Shown: positions 43,301 to 51,921, numbered from the stretch's first letter. The stretch is DNA of 64,000 nt from an uncultured Chitinophaga sp. (GCF_946479755.1 NZ_CAMLHC010000001.1:690730-754729), one strand, 5' to 3'. Numbers and translations: made by a program. The notes: a model not told the origin generated them from the letters alone.

Positions 43301-43659
43301 TTATCGTCGGTCACGCGGCCGCTGATCGTGTTCACCACGGCAGCGGGTACCGGGTTGCCCGGAGCGGCTTTGCGGGTCACGATCACGGTGTTGTCGACGA
43401 TCTCGTAGGAGAGGGGCTGCTGACTGAGGGCCGCTTTCATCACCTGGTCGATAGTGCCGCGGGAGATGTTGAGGTTGACCGGTTTGGTACCGGCCAGCCA
43501 TTCGTCGCGGTACACAAAAGTGTAGTGGCTTTGTTGCTCTATCAGCGCGAAGATGCTTTCGAGCGGTTTGTTTTTTACCGATACGGTGAGCTGTTGCGCA
43601 GATACACCGGCGGATACATTGATGCAGAATAGTGTGAGCAGTAAGGTGGTTAGCTTCAT
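40321..43659 (-). CDS. SusC/RagA TonB-linked receptor with STN domain, locus 2
   Basis: An outer-membrane transporter of about 1112 residues. From the ATG at 43659: signal peptide (TLLLTLFCINVSAGVSAQ), STN signalling domain (LTVSVKNKPLESIFALIEQQSHYTF, then NISRGTIDQVMKAALSQQPL), CarboxypepD_reg-like domain (ISGRVTDDKGTPLAYVSVGI), TonB-interacting segment (LNQVVVVGYGTQKKVNITGSV), plug with IKAANGVVLVTTKRG, and a barrel ending in LTLGMNLQF. The STN domain fits signalling to the FecR of this locus. In-frame starts at 43782 and 43851 would add a basic tail that lies in a hairpin-rich leader, so I prefer 43659. Confidence 0.9.
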   Translation of the reverse strand: MKLTTLLLTLFCINVSAGVSAQQLTVSVKNKPLESIFALIEQQSHYTFVYRDEWLAGTKPVNLNISRGTIDQVMKAALSQQPLSYEIVDNTVIVTRKAAPGNPVPAAVVNTISGRVTDDKGTPLAYVSVGIKGTQRGAHTDENGTFTLEVRETDVLMFSLVGYTPREIVVGSQTTLQVTLTQAISDLNQVVVVGYGTQKKVNITGSVASVKGQEIAKSPVTNVSNALAGRLPGIRAVQNSGEPGKDGSRIDIRGFGAALVIVDGVPSTFEQLDPSEIESISILKDAAAAVYGIKAANGVVLVTTKRGNVSRPKITYNTYFGLQSNTRYPRYVNAAEFAELTDESQLNQGLAPVYGADKVQKYRESQPGYESTDWYNAAIRKNTPQQYHNVNVTGGTESTRYFFSLGYLNQQGMWKSGDTRFNRYNFRSNISTKINKRLTAELNLGGRLENRHYPAAETVTLMDQVQRAYPTYPLYANGNPDYYAITNFSHNVLASMNSDYSGYSAQKYKYLSGIASLTYDVPFVDGLSAKALYSYQSGTANNKKWVKQFNLYNYNAATNKYDVGYIGNAPTNLRQDEVQEENTLMQLSLNYTKTLAHDHHLKGLLLFEQRQTTGSQFEAYREFMLDALDQLFAGANTNKNNNGKASEAAYMGYVGRVNYDYKDRYLLELGFRYDGSYKLAPDHRWGFFPTVSAGWRMSDEAFFQHMTRLVNNLKIRGSWGQMGDDGSADPFQYLTGYRYPDGGYIFGKNIVGGLTPSGLPNPLITWFNATTANIGFEAGFLQNMFTVELDFFSRKRTGLFAQRVLSLPGTYGAGLPAENLNSDRTQGFELVLGYNKKIGDVVLNVSPNITWTRTRNLYQERASSTNAFANWKDNNNDRWSNMIWGYNAIGQFQSQEEIAGWAIQDRKGNTTLKPGDLKYEDLNGDGIIDGNDRKVIGRGNTPELFYGLNLAATWKGFSLSMLFQGAANYNILIDGAMRDPFSNGSNAFAYFTDRWHRKDPYNPQSEWVPGKYPSTVANGLDNNKGVSSFWLKDASYLRLKTVELGYSLPRPMRSKAGIEQVRFYFSAQNLLTFDNLKFIDPEMPTNDDTNAAGNGKYYPQQRVLTLGMNLQF

Positions 43660-44005
43660 AACCCTGATGACTTTATTACGGAGGCAACAGCCCTTGGGCG
43701 TTGTTGCCTGTCGCCTTCCGGGGCGACCGGTGAACAAAAACCGTGTTACGGGCACGGTTTTAACATAACAATCCAATTGCATAGATTTGCAGTGTTTGGG
43801 TTTAGAGATCAATAATCTTAGTCGGATATTGTTTTGCAGTAGCCCGGACATTTAGCCAGGGGCGGTTCCAAGCGCTCCTGGTTTTTTATGGGCTACCCTG
43901 TGGCGCGGTGCGTGCCGCGCATTTTTCATAACGTTGATGATTTTGGTTAATAATGACTGGTCATACCGTATTTTTTAAAGGTGAATAAATGCCGGCGAAT
44001 GGAAT
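43660..44005 (-). promoter_or_regulatory. Leader and gap between FecR and SusC of locus 2, with hairpins
   Basis: This 346-bp stretch has no confident gene. It contains at least four hairpins, read on either strand: 43905-43922 (GCGCGG/CCGCGC), 43737-43761 (AAAACCGTG/CACGGTTTT), 43711-43725 (TCGCC/GGCGA) and 43683-43708 (GGCAACA, GCCC TT GGGC, TGTTGCC). The one at 43737-43761 is followed on the minus strand by GTT, then T-rich sequence, and looks like an attenuator. Confidence 0.45.
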
Positions 44006-45172
44006 TCAGGATGAGGGAAATACGAGGAGCCTGCCCGCTTCCTGCTTGCAGCGGATGCCGCTGAGTTCCAGGATGCGGATAACGCCTGACAGTTTCATGT
44101 TTCGTGGTACCTTGCCCGTTATATGTCCCTGCGGGATGCTTCCCTGGTAGACGATATCGATGTTGTACCAGCGGCTGATCTGTCGCAGCACCATGGGGAT
44201 ATTGTTGCCCGAGAAGCGGAACTGGCCGTCTTTCCAGGCGGTGGCGAGGGCTGTTTCCGTTTCTTCGACGGAGATGCGGCCGTTTTCATTGTTCACTACC
44301 GCCTGCTGGCCCGGGGCGAGTGTTTTCGTTGTTGTTCCCTGTTGTACTTTTACGGCGCCGTTCAGGAGCGTGGTCTGGACGCCGGTTTCGTCGGCATAAC
44401 CCATGATGTTGAAGCTGGTGCCCAGTACCGCTATTTCTGTGTTGCGTACTTTCACACGGAAAGGACGGGCGGCACTGGCCGCCACTTCAAAGTAACCTTC
44501 ACCGTTCAGTTCCACGCTTCTTTCCCTGTTGCTGAAAGCGACGGGATACTTCAGCGAACTGGCAGCGTTTAGCCATACCCGTGAACCATCCGGGAGAATG
44601 AGTTTATACTGCCCGCCTTTGGGAACGGACATGATGTTATACAATGTGTCTGTGAGGGCGCCGGAATGCTCATCCACATAGAGAATGGAGCCGTCTTCTT
44701 TTTTGACGATGCGTACGCCGCCCTGTTGCGCCAGTGCGCCGTTGCCGGCGCTGTCGAGCAGGATCTGGCGGCCGTTGCTTAAGGTGAGCACTGCCTTGTC
44801 TGATCCCGGTGCGGCGTCAGGCACCACGGTGGCCAGCTGCTGAGTTGGTGGTTTCGTTTGCCAGTGGTGCCGGCAGTAGCCGGCGGTAACAATGGCGGCT
44901 GTTACCGCGGCGGCAGCCCACCAGCGGCGCCGGCGCGATGGCGCGACCGTTGCCGTGTGACCCGGAAAACCTGTCCGGGCAGATATTTTATTCCATATCC
45001 TTCCTTCCTGTTCGGCCTCACTCGCGGCGAAGGATGCTGGTATCTCTACCGGTGCATCCTGGCCCGCGTTGTACCACGCGGCATATTCCTGCGCTTCTTC
45101 CGGCGTGATGGTGCCTTGCAGCCATTTCTCCGCCAGTGCTTCATACCGGCTTTGTTCCTTTTCCTGGCTCAT
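44006..45172 (-). CDS. FecR-family anti-sigma factor of locus 2
   Basis: A 388-residue anti-sigma factor: cytoplasmic head with YEALAEKWLQGTITPEEAQEYAAWYN (1-80), transmembrane helix WWAAAAVTAAIVTAGY (about 88-104), then FecR domain (YNIMSVPKGGQYKLILPDGSRVWLNAASSLKYPVAF, ELNGEGYFEVA, VRNTEIAVLGTSFNIMGY) and DUF4974 domain (NNIPMVLRQISRWYNIDIVYQ, GVIRILELSGIRC). Unlike the locus 1 homologue, it pairs with a SusC that has an STN domain, so signalling is structurally complete here. Confidence 0.9.
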   Translation of the reverse strand: MSQEKEQSRYEALAEKWLQGTITPEEAQEYAAWYNAGQDAPVEIPASFAASEAEQEGRIWNKISARTGFPGHTATVAPSRRRRWWAAAAVTAAIVTAGYCRHHWQTKPPTQQLATVVPDAAPGSDKAVLTLSNGRQILLDSAGNGALAQQGGVRIVKKEDGSILYVDEHSGALTDTLYNIMSVPKGGQYKLILPDGSRVWLNAASSLKYPVAFSNRERSVELNGEGYFEVAASAARPFRVKVRNTEIAVLGTSFNIMGYADETGVQTTLLNGAVKVQQGTTTKTLAPGQQAVVNNENGRISVEETETALATAWKDGQFRFSGNNIPMVLRQISRWYNIDIVYQGSIPQGHITGKVPRNMKLSGVIRILELSGIRCKQEAGRLLVFPSS

Positions 45173-45289
45173 ACAAAAGAGGTCTTTTATATTAAGTCAA
45201 TCGAAAAGAACAAATCCCCATATATTTCTAAAAAAAATTAAAAATTATCGGGAATTCAATAAAAAAAATTAATAAATGGGAAAATTGTA

Positions 45290-45859
45290 TCAGGGAAGTG
45301 TGACGAATAGCAGCGCGGAGAGATGTTTCAGGCCGGTCTTCAGTGTCTTGACTGCCCGTGCGAGATTATGTTCCACCGCCTTTTCGGAGATGTTCATCTG
45401 TTGGGCGATTTCTTTATGGGAGAGGCCCATTTCGCGGCTCAACTGGTAGGTGAGCCGGCAACGTTCGGGTAAAGCGGCTACCAGCCCGGAGAGCAGGTCT
45501 TTCAGGTCTTCAAAACGCAGCCATTGTTCGGTGGAATGGTCTTCGGGCGATATATTTTCCATGGCATAGGAAGAGTAAGCCCTGGCTCTTTTTTTCTTTG
45601 CCTGCAGATTGATGACGCGGTACTTCATGGCCACCGCGAGATAGGCAGGCAGCGGCCCTGTGAGGGTGAGGGTCTCGCGGCGGTCCCATACATCTGAAAA
45701 AACATCCTGCACCAGTTCTTCCGCTTCCTCTAGGTTGTCCAGTTTATTGGCCGCCACGGAAAACAGCAGTTTCCAGTAACGCTTATAGATAGCGGTGAAA
45801 GCATTTTCGTCTCCTTCCCGGAGTAAATGTAACAGTTGTATGTCGGCCAGTTCCTGCAT
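45290..45859 (-). CDS. ECF sigma factor of SusCD locus 2
   Basis: A 189-residue ECF sigma factor: region 2 (AFTAIYKRYWKLLFSVAANKL, EEAEELVQDVFSDVWDRRE) and region 4 (RCRLTYQLSREMGLSHKEIAQQMNISEKAVEHNLARAVKTL). I use the ATG at 45859, the start of the conserved fold; an open frame continues to 45988 without homology. The FecR gene follows 117 bp downstream, separated by an AT-rich stretch. It heads the locus 2 cascade: sigma, FecR, SusC, SusD, DUF3823. Confidence 0.9.
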   Translation of the reverse strand: MQELADIQLLHLLREGDENAFTAIYKRYWKLLFSVAANKLDNLEEAEELVQDVFSDVWDRRETLTLTGPLPAYLAVAMKYRVINLQAKKKRARAYSSYAMENISPEDHSTEQWLRFEDLKDLLSGLVAALPERCRLTYQLSREMGLSHKEIAQQMNISEKAVEHNLARAVKTLKTGLKHLSALLFVTLP

Positions 45860-46184
45860 ATCGTCTCGGCCGCCAAGGAAAATAAATTTCGGGAAATAAC
45901 CAAATACGCATGTTATTTTATCTGTCTGCAGTGAAGACGCCGGCGGATTGTCCTCAACGCGGATACCCCGGGCAGAGGCCCGGGGCAATGTTTACATGCA
46001 ATCCTTAATAATCAGGCAGCCTGCCGGATGTATAGCGTTGCAGGCAGCTGATTGTTCAATACCATCTCTTAACCGGGATCTACACCTGCATCCCTTGTCT
46101 GCAGGAATCGTCACCCTGTATATTGATGCCACAAAATTTGTCTAATTTTGGATGATCATGGTAATCCAGTTTTAACTTAAATAG
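45860..46184. other. Intergenic region between two divergent genes
   Basis: This 325-bp gap lies between the ECF sigma gene (minus) and the MocR regulator (plus). I find a promoter for the MocR gene at 46123-46150. A short hairpin, CCTGCA / TGCAGG (46085-46090, 46100-46105), sits just upstream of it. No clear -7 box is seen for the sigma gene, and no small reading frame looks real. Confidence 0.4.
46123..46150 (+). promoter_or_regulatory. Promoter of the MocR-family gene
   Basis: TTG (46123-46125), 17 bp, then TAATTTTG (46143-46150). The leader to the ATG at 46185 is about 27 nt. Confidence 0.55.
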
Positions 46185-47642
46185 ATGGTCCAGATGCTTA
46201 GACCCTGGAAAACGACATTAACACTTGATTTTAATAACCCTCATTTGTCGGTATACCGGCAGATAGCGGATGGTATTGTCACGGAGATAAAGAAAGGAAG
46301 ACTGAAACCCGGCACGCCACTACCGGGAACGCGTATACTGGCAGCGGATCTCGGCGTGAACCGGAAGACCGTCGTGCTGGCTTATGAAGAACTGACGGCG
46401 GAAGGCTGGCTGGAGACCGCGGATAAAAGCGGCACTTTTGTTTCCGCGGAATTGCCCGGCAGGAAAGCGCAGACGACGAAGAAAACAGCCGGCTTCACCT
46501 TTAATGATCATGAGCGGCTTAGTCCTATACCCCAGGAGGTGAATGCCAACCTGATCGTGTTTAACGACGGTTGGCCGGATGTGCGGCTGGCGCCGCTCGA
46601 TGAACTGGCCAAAGCGTACAAGCGTATTTTCCAGCAGAAAGCGCGCTGGCGTATGCTGGGCTATGGCCATGAGCAAGGCGATGAAAGACTCAGGGCTGCC
46701 GTATCAGGCATGCTGTCGTTCAAGAGAGGGATGAATACCGACCCGCAGCAGATCTGTATCACCCGTGGCAGCCAGATGGCATTGTACCTGGCGGCGCACA
46801 CGCTGCTGCAGCCGGGAGATACGGTAGCCATCGAATCGCCAGGCTATCTGCCGGCCAGGCAGACGTTTGTGAACGCAGGGGCCCGCATGGTGCATATCCC
46901 CGTGGATGAGAAAGGCCTGGTGACGGACATGCTGGAAGAAGTATGCCGCATTACGCCGCTGAAAGCAGTGTATGTAACGCCGCATCACCAGTTCCCCACC
47001 GCCGTCAGCATGAAAGTGGAGCGGCGGCTTAAACTGCTGGAGCTGTCCAACCGCTACGGTTTTGCCATCATTGAAGATGACTACGATCATGAATTCCATT
47101 TCAGCGCCAGGAGCCTGCTGCCGTTGGCAAGCCACGAAGGCGCCGGCAATGTGATTTACATCAGCTCCCTGAGTAAACTGGTAGCGCCGGCGGTGCGGAT
47201 CGGTTATGTGACAGGGCCGCCGGCTTTTGTGGCAGCGCTGGCGCAGCTGAGAAGGCTGATTGACCGCCAGGGCGATCCTATCATGGAACTGGCCGTAGCC
47301 GGACTGATGGAAGATGGTATTATCAATCGTCATGCCCGGAGGGCATCCAATATCTATAAAGAAAGACGGGAGAAGATGGACCAACTGTTACACCATTATC
47401 TTGGTAAACAGGTGATCTTCCAGAAACCGGAGGGGGGACTGGCCTTCTGGGTGCAATTCGCCCAACCGACAGATACCGGTCAGCTGGCGGCGCGCCTGTT
47501 GAAGAAAGGTGTTTCCGTGATGGCGACAGAACTGTTCTGTTTTGATGGTAACCCGCTGAACGCACTGCGGTTGGGATACGCCTCGCTGACGCCTGCTGAA
47601 CTGGAAGAAGGTATTCGTATACTCGCTACCGTAGTAAAGTAG
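46185..47642 (+). CDS. MocR/GabR-type PLP-binding transcriptional regulator
   Basis: A 485-residue fusion: GntR winged helix at about 18-85 (IADGIVTEIKKGRLKPGTPLPGTRILAADLGVNRKTVVLAYEELTAEGWLE, split by eye) and an aminotransferase fold type I from 110 on (ITRGSQMALYLAAHTLLQPGD, YVTPHHQFPTAVSM, IIEDDYDHEF, and SSLSKLVAPAVRIGYV with the PLP-binding Lys). These regulators bind PLP and usually control vitamin B6 or amino-acid genes; none lies next to it. It is divergent from the locus 2 ECF sigma gene, so a regulatory link between them is possible but unproven. Confidence 0.9.
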   Translation: MVQMLRPWKTTLTLDFNNPHLSVYRQIADGIVTEIKKGRLKPGTPLPGTRILAADLGVNRKTVVLAYEELTAEGWLETADKSGTFVSAELPGRKAQTTKKTAGFTFNDHERLSPIPQEVNANLIVFNDGWPDVRLAPLDELAKAYKRIFQQKARWRMLGYGHEQGDERLRAAVSGMLSFKRGMNTDPQQICITRGSQMALYLAAHTLLQPGDTVAIESPGYLPARQTFVNAGARMVHIPVDEKGLVTDMLEEVCRITPLKAVYVTPHHQFPTAVSMKVERRLKLLELSNRYGFAIIEDDYDHEFHFSARSLLPLASHEGAGNVIYISSLSKLVAPAVRIGYVTGPPAFVAALAQLRRLIDRQGDPIMELAVAGLMEDGIINRHARRASNIYKERREKMDQLLHHYLGKQVIFQKPEGGLAFWVQFAQPTDTGQLAARLLKKGVSVMATELFCFDGNPLNALRLGYASLTPAELEEGIRILATVVK

Positions 47643-47675
47643 TGTTTGTCTTTTTGCCGGATGTGAATTGCCGCA

Positions 47676-48302
47676 CTATTCCTCAATAATCATTGATTTC
47701 ATCTTTGCCCATTGATAGGACACATAGCCACCGCTGCGGTCCTGGCTTTTATCCCGGGGGCTGTAATGATATATTTTCCGGGTGTTGGTATCCCCGATAA
47801 ATATAAAGGGGTGGTATGCTGCGGTACTGTTTACGCCTACCGCCATAAACGTATGATTGTCTAACCACACGGTTTCTTCAATCCAGGTGGATGCGCCCAT
47901 GTAGGCGATAATGATGTGTGTATGGCCACTGGCTTTACCCAGCCGCAGGGCCTGGTCCACTTCGAGGGTGGCACGGTAGCGGCCCCCGGTTGTTTTCTCC
48001 AGCGATACCTGGTAGCTGTAGAAGTCCAGCCACTGCTTTCTGTCCGGCGAATAGGTGATCAACTTGCCGAAGGCATCGAAGTAAGCGGCTATCCCGGCGC
48101 CCCTGAGCGTATCCGGCGACTGCTGCCCGAAAGCTGTGGTATTGACGAATGCAAACGCTTCGGGACTGAAGTGTGGCGTGCTGGCCGCCCATTTGTGCAT
48201 GGCGGAATCCTGCTGAAATACTTTACGATAATCGGCAGGCCGGGGTTGGGCCTGGGTGCTGTTATACAACAGCCAAAACAACGGAAGAAACATCCATTTC
48301 AT
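47676..48302 (-). CDS. Exported protein, unknown function
   Basis: A 208-residue protein with a Sec signal peptide (MKWMFLPLFWLLYNSTQAQ). The mature part is beta-rich: DSAMHKWAASTPHFSPEAFAFVN, then RYRATLEVDQALRLGKASGHTHIIIAYMG and HPFIFIGDTNTRKIYHYSP. I do not recognise a family. No operon partner: it converges on the MocR gene (33 bp gap) and is divergent from the lipase gene. Confidence 0.6.
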   Translation of the reverse strand: MKWMFLPLFWLLYNSTQAQPRPADYRKVFQQDSAMHKWAASTPHFSPEAFAFVNTTAFGQQSPDTLRGAGIAAYFDAFGKLITYSPDRKQWLDFYSYQVSLEKTTGGRYRATLEVDQALRLGKASGHTHIIIAYMGASTWIEETVWLDNHTFMAVGVNSTAAYHPFIFIGDTNTRKIYHYSPRDKSQDRSGGYVSYQWAKMKSMIIEE

Positions 48303-48508
48303 ATTGGTAGCGAGTTACAGGTTTTTAAGGTACGATTTTTTGATTTGAAACAAGCCCAGGCTGTACCAAATCAGAAAAATGTACGGTAAAAATCCTTACA
48401 TTAGTAAGACGGAGATGGCCAAGACACCCCGACTGACATGAAGTTGATCAATGACCCCATTTTATCAGGACCTCCGTGATTGTTTACCTCAAAAACCCTC
48501 AGCACCGC

Positions 48509-49519
48509 ATGGAATTACAAGAACGTATTTCGGCAGCGAGCATTATGCCTGCTCATGCCAAAACCGCTGTATTATTATCTGCTGTTGCTTACAGTACGCA
48601 TGTGAAGGCAGATCTGGAAAAACATCTGCCGGGCTGGAGCCTGGTATGGGAAGGATATGAAACGGTGGACGGCAATTTTGGTTTTATTGCCACAGATCCT
48701 ACCGGCGAGTTTTACGGACTGGCTTTCAGAGGCTCGTTGCCGCCTACTGACATTTTCAGTGACTGGGATGCTTTTGCCAACTGGGTACTGGAAGACCTGG
48801 ACGTGATCTCCCTCGCTACGTGGCATTATACCACCAATGGCACCGCCGGTATCAGCGCCGGCGCCAACAGGGCCTTTAATAATGCGGCCGGCATGAAAGA
48901 CAAACTCCGCGTGGGGTCTGCCAATATTTATAATTTTCTGAAGACAAGAGTCGTCTCTCAAAACAAAAAAGTGATCATCACAGGACACAGTCTTGGTGGT
49001 AACATTGCCAATGTATATGCTTCTTATTTTGTGACGGCATTACAGCGGGAAGGTATCCGGTATGAAGGCACCTATCTCTTTACTTTCGCGGCGCCGGCCG
49101 CGGGGGACACCGGTTTTGCCACTGACCTGGACAATAAGGTCCCCAACGCCTGGCACTATGAAAATGTAAATGATATTATTCCCAAGTTCCCCGTGGTATC
49201 TACCATGATCATGGCGTCGTTGCTGTATCTCCCATCTCCATCGTCAGAAGAAATTATTATCACCTATGATGGTTACCAGATGAGCCTGCGCGACGGCTAT
49301 CTGTTGCTGACAGGGTTGTTGTACAGCCTGGGCTACATGCAGCAGGCGTTGCATTATGTATTGTTCAACTCCACACTGGATGCCCGGTACCGCAACAACA
49401 CCCTGACTGATTATTTCAGTCAGATGGGGGCACAACATGCACTGGCACAATACACGCGTTACCTCGGTGTGGACGTGAGTGCTGCCCTGCTGGCGCGCAG
49501 CAGCATGGTGCCGTTGTGA
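48509..49519 (+). CDS. Class 3 lipase family protein
   Basis: A 336-residue alpha/beta hydrolase. The nucleophile elbow GHSLGG (Ser about 161) follows a hydrophobic strand, with the expected order of AFRGSLPPTDIFSDWDAFANW (oxyanion region) before it and NDIIPKFP (Asp/His region) after it. That is the Lipase_3 pattern of fungal-type triacylglycerol lipases. There is no signal peptide, so it is probably cytosolic or secreted by another route. I chose ATG 48509; GTG at 48476 would add 11 residues. The substrate is not evident; it could be a phospholipase. Confidence 0.8.
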   Translation: MELQERISAASIMPAHAKTAVLLSAVAYSTHVKADLEKHLPGWSLVWEGYETVDGNFGFIATDPTGEFYGLAFRGSLPPTDIFSDWDAFANWVLEDLDVISLATWHYTTNGTAGISAGANRAFNNAAGMKDKLRVGSANIYNFLKTRVVSQNKKVIITGHSLGGNIANVYASYFVTALQREGIRYEGTYLFTFAAPAAGDTGFATDLDNKVPNAWHYENVNDIIPKFPVVSTMIMASLLYLPSPSSEEIIITYDGYQMSLRDGYLLLTGLLYSLGYMQQALHYVLFNSTLDARYRNNTLTDYFSQMGAQHALAQYTRYLGVDVSAALLARSSMVPL

Positions 49520-49575
49520 TATACAGGATATACCGGTTAATGTCTATATTTACGGGTATATCTATCTTTAAGCTT

Positions 49576-50772
49576 ATGCAATTTGTATTCCGCGTATTCC
49601 TTGTATTGTTGCTTACAGGGGGGCTGACAGCCAATGCAGCTACTACTAAATCTATCATGACAGGGGCTGAGCAAACCAGCTTGTATGTACCTTATCTGAA
49701 AGGTAAAAAAGTGGGCATGGTCGTTAATCCCACTGCCGTGATCGGTCAACATTTGCTGGTAGACAGCCTGTTGAAACTGGGAGTGAAGGTTACCCGTATT
49801 TTTGGGCCGGAGCATGGCTTCCGGGGCAATGCCAGCAATGGCGCGCATGTGGCCGATGAAGTAGACGCGGCTACCGGTATCCCGGTGATCTCCCTGTATG
49901 GCGCGCGTAAAATGCCGCCCGGGCAGGATATGGACGCCATCGATGTGATGATTTACGATATACAGGACGTAGGTTGCCGTTTTTATACCAATATCAATAC
50001 CCTGCGCGATATCATGGAAGCCTGTGTAGAAGCGGGGAAGGAGCTGATCATACTGGACCGGCCCAATCCCAACGATTATGTGGACGGGCCTATCCTGGAT
50101 ATGAAACTAAAATCAGGTATCGGGCAATTTCCGATCCCGATCACCCATGGTATGACGGTCGGCGAGTTTGCCCGCATGATCAACGGAGAGGGCTGGCTGA
50201 AGAATAAGCGCAAATGTAAACTGAAGATCATCCCCGTTAAAAACTATAGGCACGGTATGGACTATACGCTGCCGGTAGGTCCTTCTCCCAATCTGAATAC
50301 ACAGCAGTCGATCTTATTATATCCTTCCCTGTGTTTGTTCGAAGGAACGATTGTCAGCCAGGGCAGAGGCACTTATATGCCTTTCACGGTACTGGGCGCA
50401 CCGGCGCTGAAAGGGCAGTATACGTTTTCCTTTACGCCGGAAAGTATTCCCGGTAAGTCTGAATCTCCGCTGCATATGGGACAAGCCTGTTATGGCCTGG
50501 ACCTGCGGGAGTTTGACACGGCTCCGCTGCGCAAGGCGGGCAAAATTAATCTCGCCTGGATGATCGAACTGTACAAAGCTTATCCTGAGAAGGAAAGATT
50601 CTTTGATCAGTCTTACAGCAAACAGATGGGCAGTATTGACAAGCTGGCCGGCACGACGGCATTCCGTCAGCAGATCATTGCCGGAAAAACCGAAGCGGAG
50701 ATCCGCCGCAGCTGGGAGCCGGGATTAGGCCGGTATAAAAAGATGCGTGTCCGTTATTTGCTGTATCCCTGA
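49576..50772 (+). CDS. namZ: NamZ-type exo-beta-N-acetylmuramidase (DUF1343)
   Basis: A 398-residue exported glycoside hydrolase of the family now called GH171 (NamZ/YbbC), which releases terminal N-acetylmuramic acid from peptidoglycan fragments. A signal peptide runs from the ATG at 49576 (FRVFLVLLLTGGLTANA). Family motifs: GKKVGMVVNPTA, TRIFGPEHGFRGNASNG, DVMIYDIQDVGCRFYTNI, LDRPNPND, ITHGMTVGEFARM and PSPNLNTQQSILLYPSLCLFEG-type loop. It converges on, and overlaps by 19 nt, the TPR gene downstream. Probably peptidoglycan recycling. Confidence 0.85.
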   Translation: MQFVFRVFLVLLLTGGLTANAATTKSIMTGAEQTSLYVPYLKGKKVGMVVNPTAVIGQHLLVDSLLKLGVKVTRIFGPEHGFRGNASNGAHVADEVDAATGIPVISLYGARKMPPGQDMDAIDVMIYDIQDVGCRFYTNINTLRDIMEACVEAGKELIILDRPNPNDYVDGPILDMKLKSGIGQFPIPITHGMTVGEFARMINGEGWLKNKRKCKLKIIPVKNYRHGMDYTLPVGPSPNLNTQQSILLYPSLCLFEGTIVSQGRGTYMPFTVLGAPALKGQYTFSFTPESIPGKSESPLHMGQACYGLDLREFDTAPLRKAGKINLAWMIELYKAYPEKERFFDQSYSKQMGSIDKLAGTTAFRQQIIAGKTEAEIRRSWEPGLGRYKKMRVRYLLYP

Positions 50773-51902
50773 GTTTTTATCCTGGATCGCAGATAACGAT
50801 GTATTTCCGTCTCCTCGGGAGAAGAGCCGGGCTTATATAATTGCAGGAAGCGTTTGTAGTATTTCATCGCTGTATTGTTATTATTAAGCCCGGTTTCGTA
50901 TATCCGTCCCATACTGTACTGCCGGAGCGGATTGTGCGACAGGTACCACGATGTGTCCAGGCTGGCCAGTGCCGGCTTGAATTGCCGCAGGTTTTCATAG
51001 TTGGTGGCCATGCTGCTGTAGTAATTCTCCAGGCTGGATGATTTGGCGAAGTCTATGCATCGCAGCAGCAACTCATTGCTCTCCTTATATTGCCGTAACG
51101 CAGTGTGGGCCAGCGCCGTGTAGTAGGTAATGTTTTCCGATGCGGCGTTGCGGTCCAGCAGATACTGATAGATGTCGATACAGGCCTGGTATTTTTTAAG
51201 GGTATAGTTGGCGGCGATGATGTAGACAAACGTATTCGGCACTACTACGTTGAGCCGTTGGAGTTGCTCCCCGATGCCGGCGGTACGCTGGTAGTTCTTC
51301 ACCATATAAGTCGTTTTCGCGGCGGTCATCAACACCACAGATGCTGTGGAATCTCGTTCCAGGAAGACGCGGGTAATGGAGTCTGCCCGGGGATATGCTT
51401 TCCGTTCCATCCATTCTTCGGCGGTACGTGCCGCTACGCGGGCGTCAGCGGGGTTCAGCTGATAGGCCTGCTGCAGCCATGCAAAGCCGGAGTCGGGCAT
51501 CTGTGCGATGAAAGCGGCAAAACCCAGTTGCTTCCAGGCTGCGGCGCTGGCAGGTTTCAGTTGTACAATGCGCTGATACAGAGATACTGCTTCCCCGTGA
51601 CGTTCCTGCTGCGAACGGATCGTGGCCAGGTTCTGTAGCGCCGGTATCAGCGTACTGTCGAGCATCAATACTTTTTCGTAGGTATCTGCCGCATCGGTCA
51701 TTTTACCGCCCTGGTAGTAGGTGTAGCCCAATAGCGCCATTTCCCGGGGTTCCTGTAGGTTGACTTTCGGCCGGAGGTAGGCGATGGCTTCTTCATATTG
51801 CTGGTCCTGCAGGTACTCCATGACCCTGTTCCTGTCTATTCCCTGTGCCCGGACGGTACCGGATATGCATAACCATCCTATGATGCCGATAAAGTTTCGC
51901 AT
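50754..51902 (-). CDS. Exported TPR protein
   Basis: A 382-residue protein with a signal peptide (FIGIIGWLCISGTVRAQ) and about nine TPR helices pairs (EAIAYLRPKVNLQEPREMALLGYTYYQGGKMTDAADTYEKVL and repeats). TPRs form a right-handed solenoid for protein-protein contacts; no enzymatic domain is visible. Its last codons overlap the NamZ gene by 19 nt in convergent orientation. It is divergent from the GNAT gene, with the four-half-site operator array in the shared promoter region. Confidence 0.8.
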   Translation of the reverse strand: MRNFIGIIGWLCISGTVRAQGIDRNRVMEYLQDQQYEEAIAYLRPKVNLQEPREMALLGYTYYQGGKMTDAADTYEKVLMLDSTLIPALQNLATIRSQQERHGEAVSLYQRIVQLKPASAAAWKQLGFAAFIAQMPDSGFAWLQQAYQLNPADARVAARTAEEWMERKAYPRADSITRVFLERDSTASVVLMTAAKTTYMVKNYQRTAGIGEQLQRLNVVVPNTFVYIIAANYTLKKYQACIDIYQYLLDRNAASENITYYTALAHTALRQYKESNELLLRCIDFAKSSSLENYYSSMATNYENLRQFKPALASLDTSWYLSHNPLRQYSMGRIYETGLNNNNTAMKYYKRFLQLYKPGSSPEETEIHRYLRSRIKTQGYSK

Positions 51903-51921
51903 AGTGAACTCGTTTTACGTA

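Noticed and set aside
42190..43632. 480-codon open frame on the plus strand antisense to SusC locus 2
   Set aside because: It lies entirely within a real gene and has the composition expected of an antisense frame, with no domain or signal.
43660..43851. N-terminal extension of SusC locus 2
   Set aside because: The extra sequence falls on hairpins and precedes a perfect signal peptide, so it is more likely untranslated leader.
43905..43922. GCGCGG/CCGCGC hairpin as terminator of FecR locus 2
   Set aside because: On the coding strand no T-run follows the stem; it would only fit a terminator in the opposite direction, where there is no gene.
46085..46105. CCTGCA/TGCAGG hairpin as a MocR operator
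   Set aside because: Only 6 bp pair, it lies upstream of the promoter, and a single copy is not enough to support a binding site.
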